DNA of 38,863 nucleotides, taken from contig JAADFU010000036.1 in the NCBI GenBank assembly GCA_013152715.1, positions 1 to 38,863 on the forward strand, written 5' to 3'. Every line of letters starts with the position of its first letter. Position 1 is the stretch's first letter. The notes beneath the pieces are model-generated. The model made no database searches, was not told the DNA's origin, and was given only the letters and a program-made list of their open reading frames with translations. The position numbers were made by a program, and so were the translations under genes. Source of the DNA: Calditrichota bacterium. GTDB lineage: Bacteria > Zhuqueibacterota > Zhuqueibacteria > Thermofontimicrobiales > Thermofontimicrobiaceae. Of this stretch, positions 24,927-32,109 are shown piece by piece.

Positions 24927-25157
24927 TTTTTTTGTTTTAAAATAATACAGAAAAAAAACAATAGCAAGTAAAAATTGAAATTTTTTCAAAAAACCAATGA
25001 TTGCCAATTCTCAGAAAATATTTAATTGCGCCCACTTCTTTGCCCTAAAACCAATAATCAGCCTCTTCTATCTCAGTCCAAGACCTTCTCCAGAAGAACA
25101 AATTAGACCAGCATAAGCCTGAAATGAAAAAAAAATTTCACAAAATCAATTTTTTTA

Positions 25158-25186
25158 TTGACAAACTCAAAAAAAATTGTTATAAT
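25158..25186 (+). promoter_or_regulatory. Full-consensus sigma-70 promoter of the RRM gene
   Basis: TTGACA (25158-25163), exactly 17 bases, then TATAAT (25181-25186): both hexamers and the spacing are ideal. The -10 runs straight into a 10-bp palindrome TTAACGTTAA (25186-25195), and GTTAAA-ATTC-TTTAAC (25191-25206) forms an inverted repeat, so an operator or a start-site hairpin is possible. Confidence 0.85.
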
Positions 25187-25206
25187 TAACGTTAAAATTC
25201 TTTAAC

Positions 25207-25297
25207 AATTATTCATCAAATTAGGAGGTATCTCATAAGATATCGTTAACACTCTGAAGGACTATCTAATCTAAGCCAACCTTTAGGAGGGGAAAAA
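25207..25297 (+). promoter_or_regulatory. Structured 5' leader of the RRM gene with a decoy Shine-Dalgarno
   Basis: The leader contains an ideal ribosome site AGGAGGT at 25223-25229 that has no start codon behind it. It overlaps a 7-bp hairpin: GGTATCT (25227-25233) pairs with AGATATC (25238-25244) around a CATA loop. The real site AGGAGGGG lies just before the ATG at 25298. Such leaders are known from cold-shock-type genes; the role here is inferred. Confidence 0.5.
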
Positions 25298-25579
25298 ATG
25301 AGGATCTATGTTGGCAATCTGCCCAAAGATGCTGACGAACGGGATCTCCTCGATATGTTTGAGGAGTACGGAAAAGTGGATAATGTCAAAATCATCCGAG
25401 ATCGGTATTCCAAAAGTTCAAAAGGCTACGGATTTTTGGAAATGCCGGACGAACAAGCCGCAATGAAAGCTATAGAGGATTGGGACCAGGGCTCAATTGA
25501 CGATCAGGTCATTCGAGTCGATATTGCCAAAGCCTCACTAAAGCCACATCATCTCAGCAAATTTAAAGCAAATGCCTGA
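25298..25579 (+). CDS. RRM-domain RNA-binding protein
   Basis: The 93-residue protein is a single RNA-recognition motif. RNP2 is R-I-Y-V-G-N-L at residues 2-8 and RNP1 is K-G-Y-G-F-L-E-M at 42-49, with the aromatic residues that stack on RNA bases in place. It has only a very short basic tail. Bacterial one-RRM proteins of this kind are common in cyanobacteria and FCB or environmental phyla and are often cold- or stress-induced. An ideal promoter and a very strong ribosome site (AGGAGGGG) predict high expression, and the structured leader suggests control after transcription. The symporter gene starts 71 bases later and may be read from the same promoter. Confidence 0.93.
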   Translation: MRIYVGNLPKDADERDLLDMFEEYGKVDNVKIIRDRYSKSSKGYGFLEMPDEQAAMKAIEDWDQGSIDDQVIRVDIAKASLKPHHLSKFKANA

Positions 25580-25650
25580 TGCAGAAATCGGGCGCACACA
25601 AATCAAACGGAGCTCACGATAAAATTTAAAGAACCTTCCAGGGAGAGCGG

Positions 25651-27462
25651 ATGCAAATTTGGGATTATGTCATCGTTGCAATTTATTTAATCGCCATGGT
25701 TGTAATCGGTTTATTGCTGCAAAAACGAGCGTCCGCGGACATCGATTCGTATTTTTTGGGAAATCGAAAATTGCCCTGGTGGGTTCTCGGAGCTTCCGGC
25801 ATGGCGTCAAATTTAGACGTCAGCGGCACCATGATCAACACCGCGTGGATTTTCGCGCTGGGTGCCGCTGGTTTCTTCATTGAAATACGCGGCGGCGTAA
25901 CGCTTATTTTGGCGTTCCTCATGATTTTCATGGGAAAATGGAACCGCCGCTCCGAAGTCATGACTCTTGCCGAATGGATGGCATTTCGCTTCGGCAAAGG
26001 CAGAGAAGGCGATGTCGCCCGGCTCATTGCGGCGATTTCCAGCATTTTGGTGACTATCGCCATGGTCACCTATTTCGCCGTGGGCTCGGGCATATTTATC
26101 GGGGAAATTTTAGGAATACCCTCTTTTTGGGCAGCCCTGATCATGATCGTTCTGGCGATGATTTACACCGTCGCCAGCGGTCTCTACGGCGTTGTCTGGA
26201 CTGATGTTTTTCAGGGCTTGTTAATTTTCGGCACCATTATTTACGTCATTGTGCTCGCTGTGACAAAAGCCCACCTCCCGGACGTTTTTTCTATTTCAGT
26301 CCCCTTGCGCGACGGAACATTCCAGGCAATTCAAACCACGCGCGATGCCTGGTCAAGCATCATTCCGCACTGGAAACTAAATTTCTCGGCCGAATGCTCT
26401 TATTCGATTTACAATTTATTCGGTATCGCCATTTTATTTTATCTCATCAAAGTAACTATCGAAGGAATGGGCGGCACAGGAAACTACATGCTGCAACGCT
26501 ATTTTGCCGCACGCAGCGACAGAGAGGCGGGTTTACTTTCGCTGTTCTGGACATTTTTGTTGGCCTTTCGTTGGCCTTTCATCGCGGCAATTGCCATTTT
26601 AGGAATTTCCTACGGTTCCACCAATGGCGTGATTCAAAATCCGGAAGCGGTTTTACCTATTGTGCTCAAGCAAATGATGCACACCGGCATGAAAGGCTTA
26701 TTGGTCGCCGGATTAATGGCGGCTGCAATGTCTACATTCGACTCCACAGTCAACGCCGGCGCCGCCTATTGGGTGAAAGATATTTATCAGGCGTATCTCA
26801 AACCTGATGCCAGTGAAAAACGTCTCATGATGCACAGTCGTTTGGCGTCGGTGGCCATCGTCCTCGCCGGACTTCTGTTTAGTTTGTTGATTAAAAATAT
26901 CAATGAAATCTGGGGCTGGATCACCATGAGCATCGGCGGCGGTATGATTATTCCGCAATTGGCGCGATGGTACTGGTGGCGCCTCAACGGCTATGGTTTT
27001 GCTATCGGCACCGGCGCCGGGATGTTCGCCGCAGTGTTGCAACGGGCGCTTTTCCCGCAAATTCCGGAATATGTGTCTTTTATTTTTGTCAGTAGCACTT
27101 CGCTCCTGGCAATGATTTTGGGTACAATTTTCACGCCCGGGACAGACGAGGAAACATTGAAGATTTTTTACAGGAAAACACGTCCCTTCGGTTTCTGGGG
27201 ACGCATTAAAAATTCGATTCCAGCGTCGGTCAGAGAAAATGTTCGCAAAGAAAACCGCCGCGACATCATCGCGCTGCTTTTTGCCGTTCCCTGGCAGGTC
27301 GTATTGTTTTTGTTCATGATGATGATGGTGCTTCGGCGTTGGCACACAGTTGGCACATTGGCTATTCTGCTGACAGTGCTGTCATTCGGACTGTATCATT
27401 TTTGGTACAAACATCTATCCACGGAAGTACATATCGATGAAAATGTAAACTCTGATGCATAA
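25651..27462 (+). CDS. Sodium:solute symporter (SSS family)
   Basis: ATG 25651 follows AGGGAG by six bases. The 603-residue protein has about 13-14 transmembrane helices. It begins with D-Y-V-I-V-A-I-Y-L and contains the family pattern D-S-Y-F-L-G-N-R-K-L-P-W-W-V-L-G-A-S-G-M-A. S-T-F-D-S-T-V-N-A-G-A-A in the region of helix 9 lies where the second sodium site is found. It couples inward sodium to uptake of a small solute such as a sugar, amino acid or carboxylate; the substrate cannot be read. The C-terminal extension after helix 12 has two further helices, as in the SGLT-like sugar branch. It ends near a small terminator at 27491. Confidence 0.9.
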   Translation: MQIWDYVIVAIYLIAMVVIGLLLQKRASADIDSYFLGNRKLPWWVLGASGMASNLDVSGTMINTAWIFALGAAGFFIEIRGGVTLILAFLMIFMGKWNRRSEVMTLAEWMAFRFGKGREGDVARLIAAISSILVTIAMVTYFAVGSGIFIGEILGIPSFWAALIMIVLAMIYTVASGLYGVVWTDVFQGLLIFGTIIYVIVLAVTKAHLPDVFSISVPLRDGTFQAIQTTRDAWSSIIPHWKLNFSAECSYSIYNLFGIAILFYLIKVTIEGMGGTGNYMLQRYFAARSDREAGLLSLFWTFLLAFRWPFIAAIAILGISYGSTNGVIQNPEAVLPIVLKQMMHTGMKGLLVAGLMAAAMSTFDSTVNAGAAYWVKDIYQAYLKPDASEKRLMMHSRLASVAIVLAGLLFSLLIKNINEIWGWITMSIGGGMIIPQLARWYWWRLNGYGFAIGTGAGMFAAVLQRALFPQIPEYVSFIFVSSTSLLAMILGTIFTPGTDEETLKIFYRKTRPFGFWGRIKNSIPASVRENVRKENRRDIIALLFAVPWQVVLFLFMMMMVLRRWHTVGTLAILLTVLSFGLYHFWYKHLSTEVHIDENVNSDA

Positions 27463-27490
27463 AAGATAACATGAAAATCTAAATTCATCC

Positions 27491-27519
27491 GGGCTATACT
27501 ATAGACCGAGTATTTTTTT
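27491..27519 (+). terminator. Probable intrinsic terminator after the symporter gene
   Basis: GGGCTAT (27491-27497) pairs with ATAGACC (27501-27507) over a 3-nt loop with one mismatch, followed by GAGTATTTTTTT. The stem is weak but correctly placed. Confidence 0.5.
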
Positions 27520-27600
27520 AGCTTCTTTTTTTCATTTCAGCTATTGAAAAATATCAATTGAATAGTCCAAGCCTTCTAAAGTCTTTTCCCCAAAAAAACA

Positions 27601-27629
27601 TTGACAAACAAAGGGAAATGTGTTATATT
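27601..27629 (+). promoter_or_regulatory. Promoter of the DUF6883/DUF4926 cassette
   Basis: TTGACA (27601-27606), 17 bases, TATATT (27624-27629). The -35 is perfect and the -10 has one mismatch. The first gene begins about 225 bases downstream, so the leader is long; CATAG-TTCAGA-CTATG at about 27747-27762 could form a small hairpin in it. Confidence 0.65.
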
Positions 27630-27854
27630 AATGAAAAAGTCAGTTAATCCCTTTTCCAATTCATAGAAAACATCAAAGAAGGTAAATATTTTTAAGTAAA
27701 ATCCGTTCTAAAAGTTGGTGAATTATAAACAAATTTGTTCCTGCTCATAGTTCAGACTATGTCAAAAGAATATTTCATAAAAACCTATCGTAGTGCGAAG
27801 AATTTAGATTTGCAACTGTTATAATATTGAAAGATGATTTGGCCAGGTCAATCA

Positions 27855-28190
27855 ATGAAATTGCCAGCTGATTCTATTATTGCCCATGAAAAATTAACAT
27901 CCTATATTCTGGCTCCGAGAAAAAGAAACGATAAATCTAAATGGATGGCTCAGGCAGGATATTTTTTAGAAAACTGGCGAGAATTAGAACACGATTTGCG
28001 CAGGCAAATTCTATCGCTTGATGCAACACCCATTGACAAAACGGAATATGGTCAACTGTATGAAATCAAAGGCAAATTGTTTGGACCTAATGGGCGATTC
28101 TTGTCAATATGTTCCATTTGGATAACGAAATTTAAATCAGGTCAAACCAAATTCGTCACCATGTTCCCTGACAAAAGGAAAGTCCAATGA
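27855..28190 (+). CDS. DUF6883-family protein
   Basis: The start at ATG 27855 is preferred because the family begins M-K-L-P and an AGG lies eight bases upstream; ATG 27834 adds seven residues. The product has 111 residues and no signal or membrane segment. It matches my memory of DUF6883: M-K-L-P-A-D-S-I-I at the start, E-K-L-T-S-Y-I-L, F-L-E-N-W-R-E-L-E-H-D-L-R-R-Q-I and G-P-N-G-R-F near the end. The biochemical role is unknown. Small DUF6883 proteins often sit next to DUF4926 proteins, as here, with a four-base ATGA overlap that couples translation. The pair has its own promoter and terminator. It could be a toxin-antitoxin or immunity pair, but that is inference. Confidence 0.7.
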   Translation: MKLPADSIIAHEKLTSYILAPRKRNDKSKWMAQAGYFLENWRELEHDLRRQILSLDATPIDKTEYGQLYEIKGKLFGPNGRFLSICSIWITKFKSGQTKFVTMFPDKRKVQ

Positions 28191-28432
28191 TGAAATACGA
28201 ATTATTCAAAGAAGTATCTTTGGCAAAAGATATGCCCGAAAAGGGATTGAAAAAAGGAGATGTGGCAACTATTGTTGAGTATCATCCGGGAGATAACTCC
28301 CCGGATGGGTACACGTTAGAGGTATTCAATGTGTTCGGCGATACCATTGCCATCGTCACAGTATCGGAAGACGATATTGAACCATTAAAAGAAAATGAAA
28401 TTTTCACAGCTCGAACTTTGGAAATTCTATGA
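28187..28432 (+). CDS. DUF4926-family protein
   Basis: The 81-residue protein starts at an ATG that overlaps the stop of the DUF6883 gene. The sequence L-F-K-E-V-S-L-A-K-D-M-P, L-K-K-G-D-V-A-T-I-V-E, then G-Y-T-L-E-V-F-N and the ending V-S-E-D-D-I-E-P-L is the DUF4926 pattern, a small SH3-like beta-barrel. It is acidic, in contrast to the basic DUF6883 partner, as often seen for antitoxin or immunity partners. No catalytic residues are apparent. Confidence 0.72.
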   Translation: MMKYELFKEVSLAKDMPEKGLKKGDVATIVEYHPGDNSPDGYTLEVFNVFGDTIAIVTVSEDDIEPLKENEIFTARTLEIL

Positions 28433-28843
28433 ATTGGAGCGGTTGAAAGTTAAGCAAATTTGTTTCAGACAAGCAATGAATTACTGCCGGCCACCGAGTA
28501 TCCCATCAAACAGGCTATTAGCTCTTAAATTTCAATGAATGCTGACTATAATAGCCCGATTATTTTTTCTTTTCCATTTTTCTTTTGGGGATTCAGATGT
28601 AGCACACGTATGAGGTGTACTATACCTTTGTTGGAGAAGCTCTAAAAGCAATTTGAACTTTATCCCAATTAAAACAGCTCATAATTTTTGTTTATTATCA
28701 TCCACGGATTAGAAATTTCTTCATCAAAGAAATTAATTCTTTATCATCGAAACAAACATTCCCCTTGATATTTATCTCATAATTTCTTATTTTGTGCTCT
28801 ACGGATTCGGCAAATTTTGTAATTGAAATTCGATCGGGCGAGA
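28433..28843. other. 411-bp spacer before the sugar ABC gene cluster
   Basis: Apart from the terminator at 28513 nothing is recognised. The promoter of the downstream seven-gene run should lie here, but I found no clear hexamer pair. Confidence 0.5.
28513..28568 (+). terminator. Possible terminator of the DUF6883/DUF4926 cassette
   Basis: GGCTATTA (28513-28520) pairs perfectly with TAATAGCC (28549-28556) across a 28-nt loop, followed by CGATTATTTTTT. The loop is long for a classical terminator, so confidence is moderate. Confidence 0.45.
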
Positions 28844-30085
28844 ATGAAAACTCTTAAGATTGGTATCATTTTCATTTGTTTCATACTAATTTTGCAATTG
28901 ATTCATTGCGCTGGAGACCGCGAGCGCACGATCATCGTCTGGCATTCGATGCGTCCACTGGGGACAAAAATTTTGCAGCGCCAGTTGGACAAATTTGCCC
29001 AAACTCATCATAACTGGATTTTCCGCCAGCTTTTTTATGAACCGGAAACAGCCCGCTCCAATTACATCATTTCTGCCATGGGCGGCAGCGGCCCCTCTCT
29101 TTTCTGGGGCGCCAGCGACAATATAGGCCCTTTCGTTGAACTGCGCGTCATCCAGCCGTTGGAAAATTATTTCACGCAAACATTTTTGGACAGCTTCATT
29201 CAAAAACCTATTCCGGCAAATACTTACTTTCAGGGACATTTGTACCAAATCGCCGACCGCGTGGGTAATCATTTATGTTTGGTTTACAATAAAAAATTGA
29301 TCCCACAACCTCCCAAATCAATTGCAGAGCTGCGTCGATTGGGAAAAAATCTGTTGCAGGACAAAAACGGTGACGGGAAACCCGACATGTACGCCCTTGC
29401 CTGGAATTACACCGAGCCCTATTTTGCCGTGCCGTTCATCGCCGGATTTGGAGGACGAATTCTGGATGACCAAAACAAGCCGACACTGGATACCGAAGCC
29501 ACGGTGAAAGCGGCGCAATTGATTTACGATTTGGCCCACAAAGACAAAATTATTCCTATTGAATGCGATTACGAAATTGCCAACGCCCTTTTTCTCGACG
29601 GCTACGCCGCAATGATCATTAACGGCCCCTGGTCCTGGGGCACTTACATCAACAACGGCATCGATATTGGCGTAACGCGGATTCCCAAAATCGACGAGAC
29701 CGGACTTTGGCCCGCGCCCATGGTTTCTCCGCTGGGTTACTCTGTCAATGTGAATCTGTCCGGAGAAAAATTGAAAGTAACGCTGGAATTGCTCAAATTT
29801 TTGACTTCCGCAGAAGAGGAATTGGAATTCACGCGCGCCATGGGAACAATTCCCACGCGCATCGATGCCATCAGCGACACCGCTGTCACGAAAAACGAAC
29901 TGATTCAGAGCTCAATTTATCAAATGGAAGTCGGACAAATCATGCCCGTGGTCACCGAATTGCGCTGGATTTGGGACGCCATGCGGCCTGCTTACCAGTC
30001 TATTTTTACCGGCAGATTGACGCCAAAACAAGCAGCGCGCCAAATGCAGCAATTAGCGGAAAAATTAATCAGGGAGAATCGATAG
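28844..30085 (+). CDS. ABC sugar transporter, extracellular substrate-binding protein (family 1)
   Basis: ATG 28844 is chosen over TTG 28823 because it places the signal peptide at the N-terminus. The 413-residue product starts M-K-T-L-K with a hydrophobic run ending L-I-H-C, so it is probably a lipoprotein, although His before the cysteine is unusual for a lipobox. The mature part shows I-I-V-W-H-S, a D-x-N-G-D-G-K-P-D calcium-loop-like segment near residue 175, F-L-D-G-Y-A-A-M-I-I-N-G-P-W and a C-terminal helical end, as in maltose/oligosaccharide-binding proteins. The two permease genes follow at 4 and 14 bases. An oligosaccharide is the probable ligand. Confidence 0.88.
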   Translation: MKTLKIGIIFICFILILQLIHCAGDRERTIIVWHSMRPLGTKILQRQLDKFAQTHHNWIFRQLFYEPETARSNYIISAMGGSGPSLFWGASDNIGPFVELRVIQPLENYFTQTFLDSFIQKPIPANTYFQGHLYQIADRVGNHLCLVYNKKLIPQPPKSIAELRRLGKNLLQDKNGDGKPDMYALAWNYTEPYFAVPFIAGFGGRILDDQNKPTLDTEATVKAAQLIYDLAHKDKIIPIECDYEIANALFLDGYAAMIINGPWSWGTYINNGIDIGVTRIPKIDETGLWPAPMVSPLGYSVNVNLSGEKLKVTLELLKFLTSAEEELEFTRAMGTIPTRIDAISDTAVTKNELIQSSIYQMEVGQIMPVVTELRWIWDAMRPAYQSIFTGRLTPKQAARQMQQLAEKLIRENR

Positions 30086-30089
30086 CGTC

Positions 30090-30983
30090 ATGGCTTCCGG
30101 AGTGGGAAATATTCGCAATAACAGGCTGGCGTATCTTTACACCATGCCGGCATTCATCGTCATGGGAATTGTTGTCATTTACCCGTTTTTGTACAACATT
30201 GTGTTGTCATTTTCCAATATGAATTTGACTCATTTCTACGATTGGCGACTCACAGGCCCGCAAAATTATGTCAAAGTTTTTCAGGAAAGAACTTTCTGGT
30301 ATTTCTTTTTCAAAACAATACTCTGGACGGTGATCAATGTTTTTTTTCACGTGACCATCGGCGTTTTTCTGGCGTTGATTTTAAACAAAGACCTGAAGGC
30401 GAAGTCATTTTTTCGGACATTACTCATTTTGCCCTGGGCCGTCCCGCAATACATCACGGCTCTGACCTGGCGCGGCATGTTCAATTCCGAATATGGTGCC
30501 ATCAGTCTCATCATTCACAAAATTTTCGGAGTGCAAATTCCGTGGCTCACCACGGAATGGGGCGCTTTCACTGCCTGCGTGGTCACCAATGTCTGGCTCG
30601 GCTTCCCGTTCATGATGGTTATCGCCCTCGGCGGCTTACAGAGCATTCCCGATGAATTGTACGAAGCTGCCGAGATCGACGGCGCTTCCTGGCGGCACAA
30701 ATTAAAAAATATCACCATTCCCCTGCTGAAACCGGTAATGATTCCGGCGATCACATTGGGAATAATCTGGACGTTCAATAATTTTAACATCGTCTGGCTG
30801 GTTAGTAACGGCGGCGAGCCGGCAGACACCACGCATATTTTGGTGTCGTGGGTCTACAAATCAGGATTTCGCTATTTTCGCATGGGCTACGCTGCGGCGT
30901 TTTCCATGATCATTTTTCTGATTTTGCTCATCTTTAGCTGGAATTTTATTAAAAAAAGCAAAGCCACGGAAACGGTGTATTAA
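30090..30983 (+). CDS. Sugar ABC transporter permease, MalF type
   Basis: The 297-residue protein has six transmembrane helices and the cytoplasmic EAA loop E-A-A-E-I-D-G-A-S-W at about residues 192-201, which docks on the ATPase. The short form without the long MalF periplasmic loop matches UgpA/LacF/MsmF-like permeases. It follows the binding-protein gene by four bases and precedes the MalG-type gene by 14, so the three form one transcription unit. No ATPase gene accompanies them. Confidence 0.92.
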   Translation: MASGVGNIRNNRLAYLYTMPAFIVMGIVVIYPFLYNIVLSFSNMNLTHFYDWRLTGPQNYVKVFQERTFWYFFFKTILWTVINVFFHVTIGVFLALILNKDLKAKSFFRTLLILPWAVPQYITALTWRGMFNSEYGAISLIIHKIFGVQIPWLTTEWGAFTACVVTNVWLGFPFMMVIALGGLQSIPDELYEAAEIDGASWRHKLKNITIPLLKPVMIPAITLGIIWTFNNFNIVWLVSNGGEPADTTHILVSWVYKSGFRYFRMGYAAAFSMIIFLILLIFSWNFIKKSKATETVY

Positions 30984-30997
30984 GCGAGCGAAAATTA

Positions 30998-31840
30998 ATG
31001 AGAAAACCAAGAGATTTATCACTATCAGGCAAAATTGGGGCGTACGGAATTTTGAGCGTTTTCACGATTTTTGCCATCTATCCCATTTTGCGAGTGCTCA
31101 CGATTTCTCTCCGGCCCGGCGACAGATTGTTGAGCAAATCGTTGGCAATAATTCCGCCACACGCCACTTTGCAGACCTACGTCAAATTATTCACGCAAGA
31201 GCCGTTTCTGCGGTGGATGTTCAACAGCTTGATCATTTCCGCGGCGGTCATGCTCGTCGGCGTGGGTTTGGCAGCGACGGCAGGATACGCATTTTCGCGC
31301 TATCGTTTCCGCGGCAAAAGCGTCGCCATGTTCGCATTGATCACGACGCAAATGTTTCCGTTGACTATGCTGTTGCTGCCGCTGTTCATCATGTTGATTA
31401 AATTGAAACTTTACGATTCGTACGTCGGTTTAATCATCGCTTATTCGGCGACGGCGCTGCCGTTCACGACCTGGCAAATGAAAGGCTATTACGACACAAT
31501 TCCGTTCAGCCTCGAAGAAGCGGCTTCCATCGACGGCAGCTCGCAAGTAGGGACATTTTGGCGGATTGTGCTGCCGTTAGCTGCGCCGGCGTTGGTCATT
31601 ACCGCGCTTTTTTCGTTCATGACTGCCTGGTCCGAATATCTTGTGGCGGCGGTTTTGATTCAAGACCAGAATTTATTCACTTTACCCCTGGGACTAAAAA
31701 CATTTCAGTCCGCCATGGAAACATCCTGGGGCCTCTACTCGGCGGGTGCGATTATGGTGAGTTTGCCTGTAGTGATTTTATTTTTATTTTTAAGCCGATG
31801 GCTAATTTCCGGCTTGACTCTGGGAAGCGTAAAAGGTTAG
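30998..31840 (+). CDS. Sugar ABC transporter permease, MalG type
   Basis: The 280-residue protein has six helices with the EAA loop E-A-A-S-I-D-G-S-S-Q at about 174-183 and the usual MalG opening Y-P-I-L-R-V-L-T-I-S-L-R-P-G. It pairs with the MalF-type protein to form the transmembrane channel. The small DUF5989 gene begins nine bases after its stop and is probably co-transcribed. The lack of a MalK-type ATPase means a shared one (MsmX style) must exist elsewhere. Confidence 0.92.
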   Translation: MRKPRDLSLSGKIGAYGILSVFTIFAIYPILRVLTISLRPGDRLLSKSLAIIPPHATLQTYVKLFTQEPFLRWMFNSLIISAAVMLVGVGLAATAGYAFSRYRFRGKSVAMFALITTQMFPLTMLLLPLFIMLIKLKLYDSYVGLIIAYSATALPFTTWQMKGYYDTIPFSLEEAASIDGSSQVGTFWRIVLPLAAPALVITALFSFMTAWSEYLVAAVLIQDQNLFTLPLGLKTFQSAMETSWGLYSAGAIMVSLPVVILFLFLSRWLISGLTLGSVKG

Positions 31841-31849
31841 GAGAAAAAA

Positions 31850-32008
31850 ATGGGAAAATTATCTATCCTGTCGGAATTGTGGCAATTTTTGAAAGTACGC
31901 AAAAAATGGTGGCTGGGGCCCATCATTCTTTTTTTGCTCTTGTTAGGTCTATTAATCGTTTTTACCGAAGGGTCGGCGCTGGCGCCTTTCATTTACGCCC
32001 TGTTTTAA
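31850..32008 (+). CDS. DUF5989-family small membrane protein
   Basis: This 52-residue gene has a strong ribosome site, AGGAG, eight bases before the ATG. The protein has a short polar start (E-L-W-Q-F-L-K-V-R-K-K-W-W-L), one long transmembrane segment (P-I-I-L-F-L-L-L-L-G-L-L-I-V-F) and ends G-S-A-L-A-P-F-I-Y-A-L-F. The K-K-W-W-L-x-P-I and A-P-F-I-Y-x-L-F blocks identify DUF5989. As I recall, in other genomes this protein sits beside a carbamoyltransferase, an SxtJ-like membrane protein and an SGNH hydrolase. Here only the SGNH gene follows, 101 bases on. Function is unknown; a membrane adaptor in surface-sugar modification is a guess from context. Confidence 0.85.
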   Translation: MGKLSILSELWQFLKVRKKWWLGPIILFLLLLGLLIVFTEGSALAPFIYALF

Positions 32009-32109
32009 TTCAAAGGCATTAAAATTGAGCAGCGAATCACTTGTTTTTGCTTCAAAAAAGAAGACTCATATTTTTGGATAAAATTTCTCGCAAACAGTTT
32101 AACTGAACA

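Larger units (their letters stand above)
24927..25297. other. 371-bp divergent spacer holding the RRM promoter and leader
   Basis: AT-rich spacer between the minus-strand TIGR04076 operon and the plus-strand RRM gene. Its right half holds the promoter and leader listed separately. The left part may be coding if the longer TIGR04076 start at 25007 is used; otherwise nothing is recognised there. Confidence 0.5.
27463..27854. other. 392-bp spacer before the DUF6883/DUF4926 cassette
   Basis: Contains the terminator and promoter listed separately and a ~225-base AT-rich leader. No additional ORF is supported. Confidence 0.55.

Noticed and set aside
26713-27345. 210-codon minus-strand ORF
   Set aside because: It is antisense to the symporter gene, is rich in His/Arg/Gln with no recognisable fold, and has no ribosome site; it is a shadow of a well-supported membrane protein.
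27498-28568. Imperfect 18-bp direct repeats (16 of 18 identical at 27501-27518 and 28551-28568) flanking the DUF6883/DUF4926 cassette as possible insertion duplications
   Set aside because: Both copies fall in hairpin-plus-T-run structures, so similar terminator sequence explains them better than a target-site duplication.
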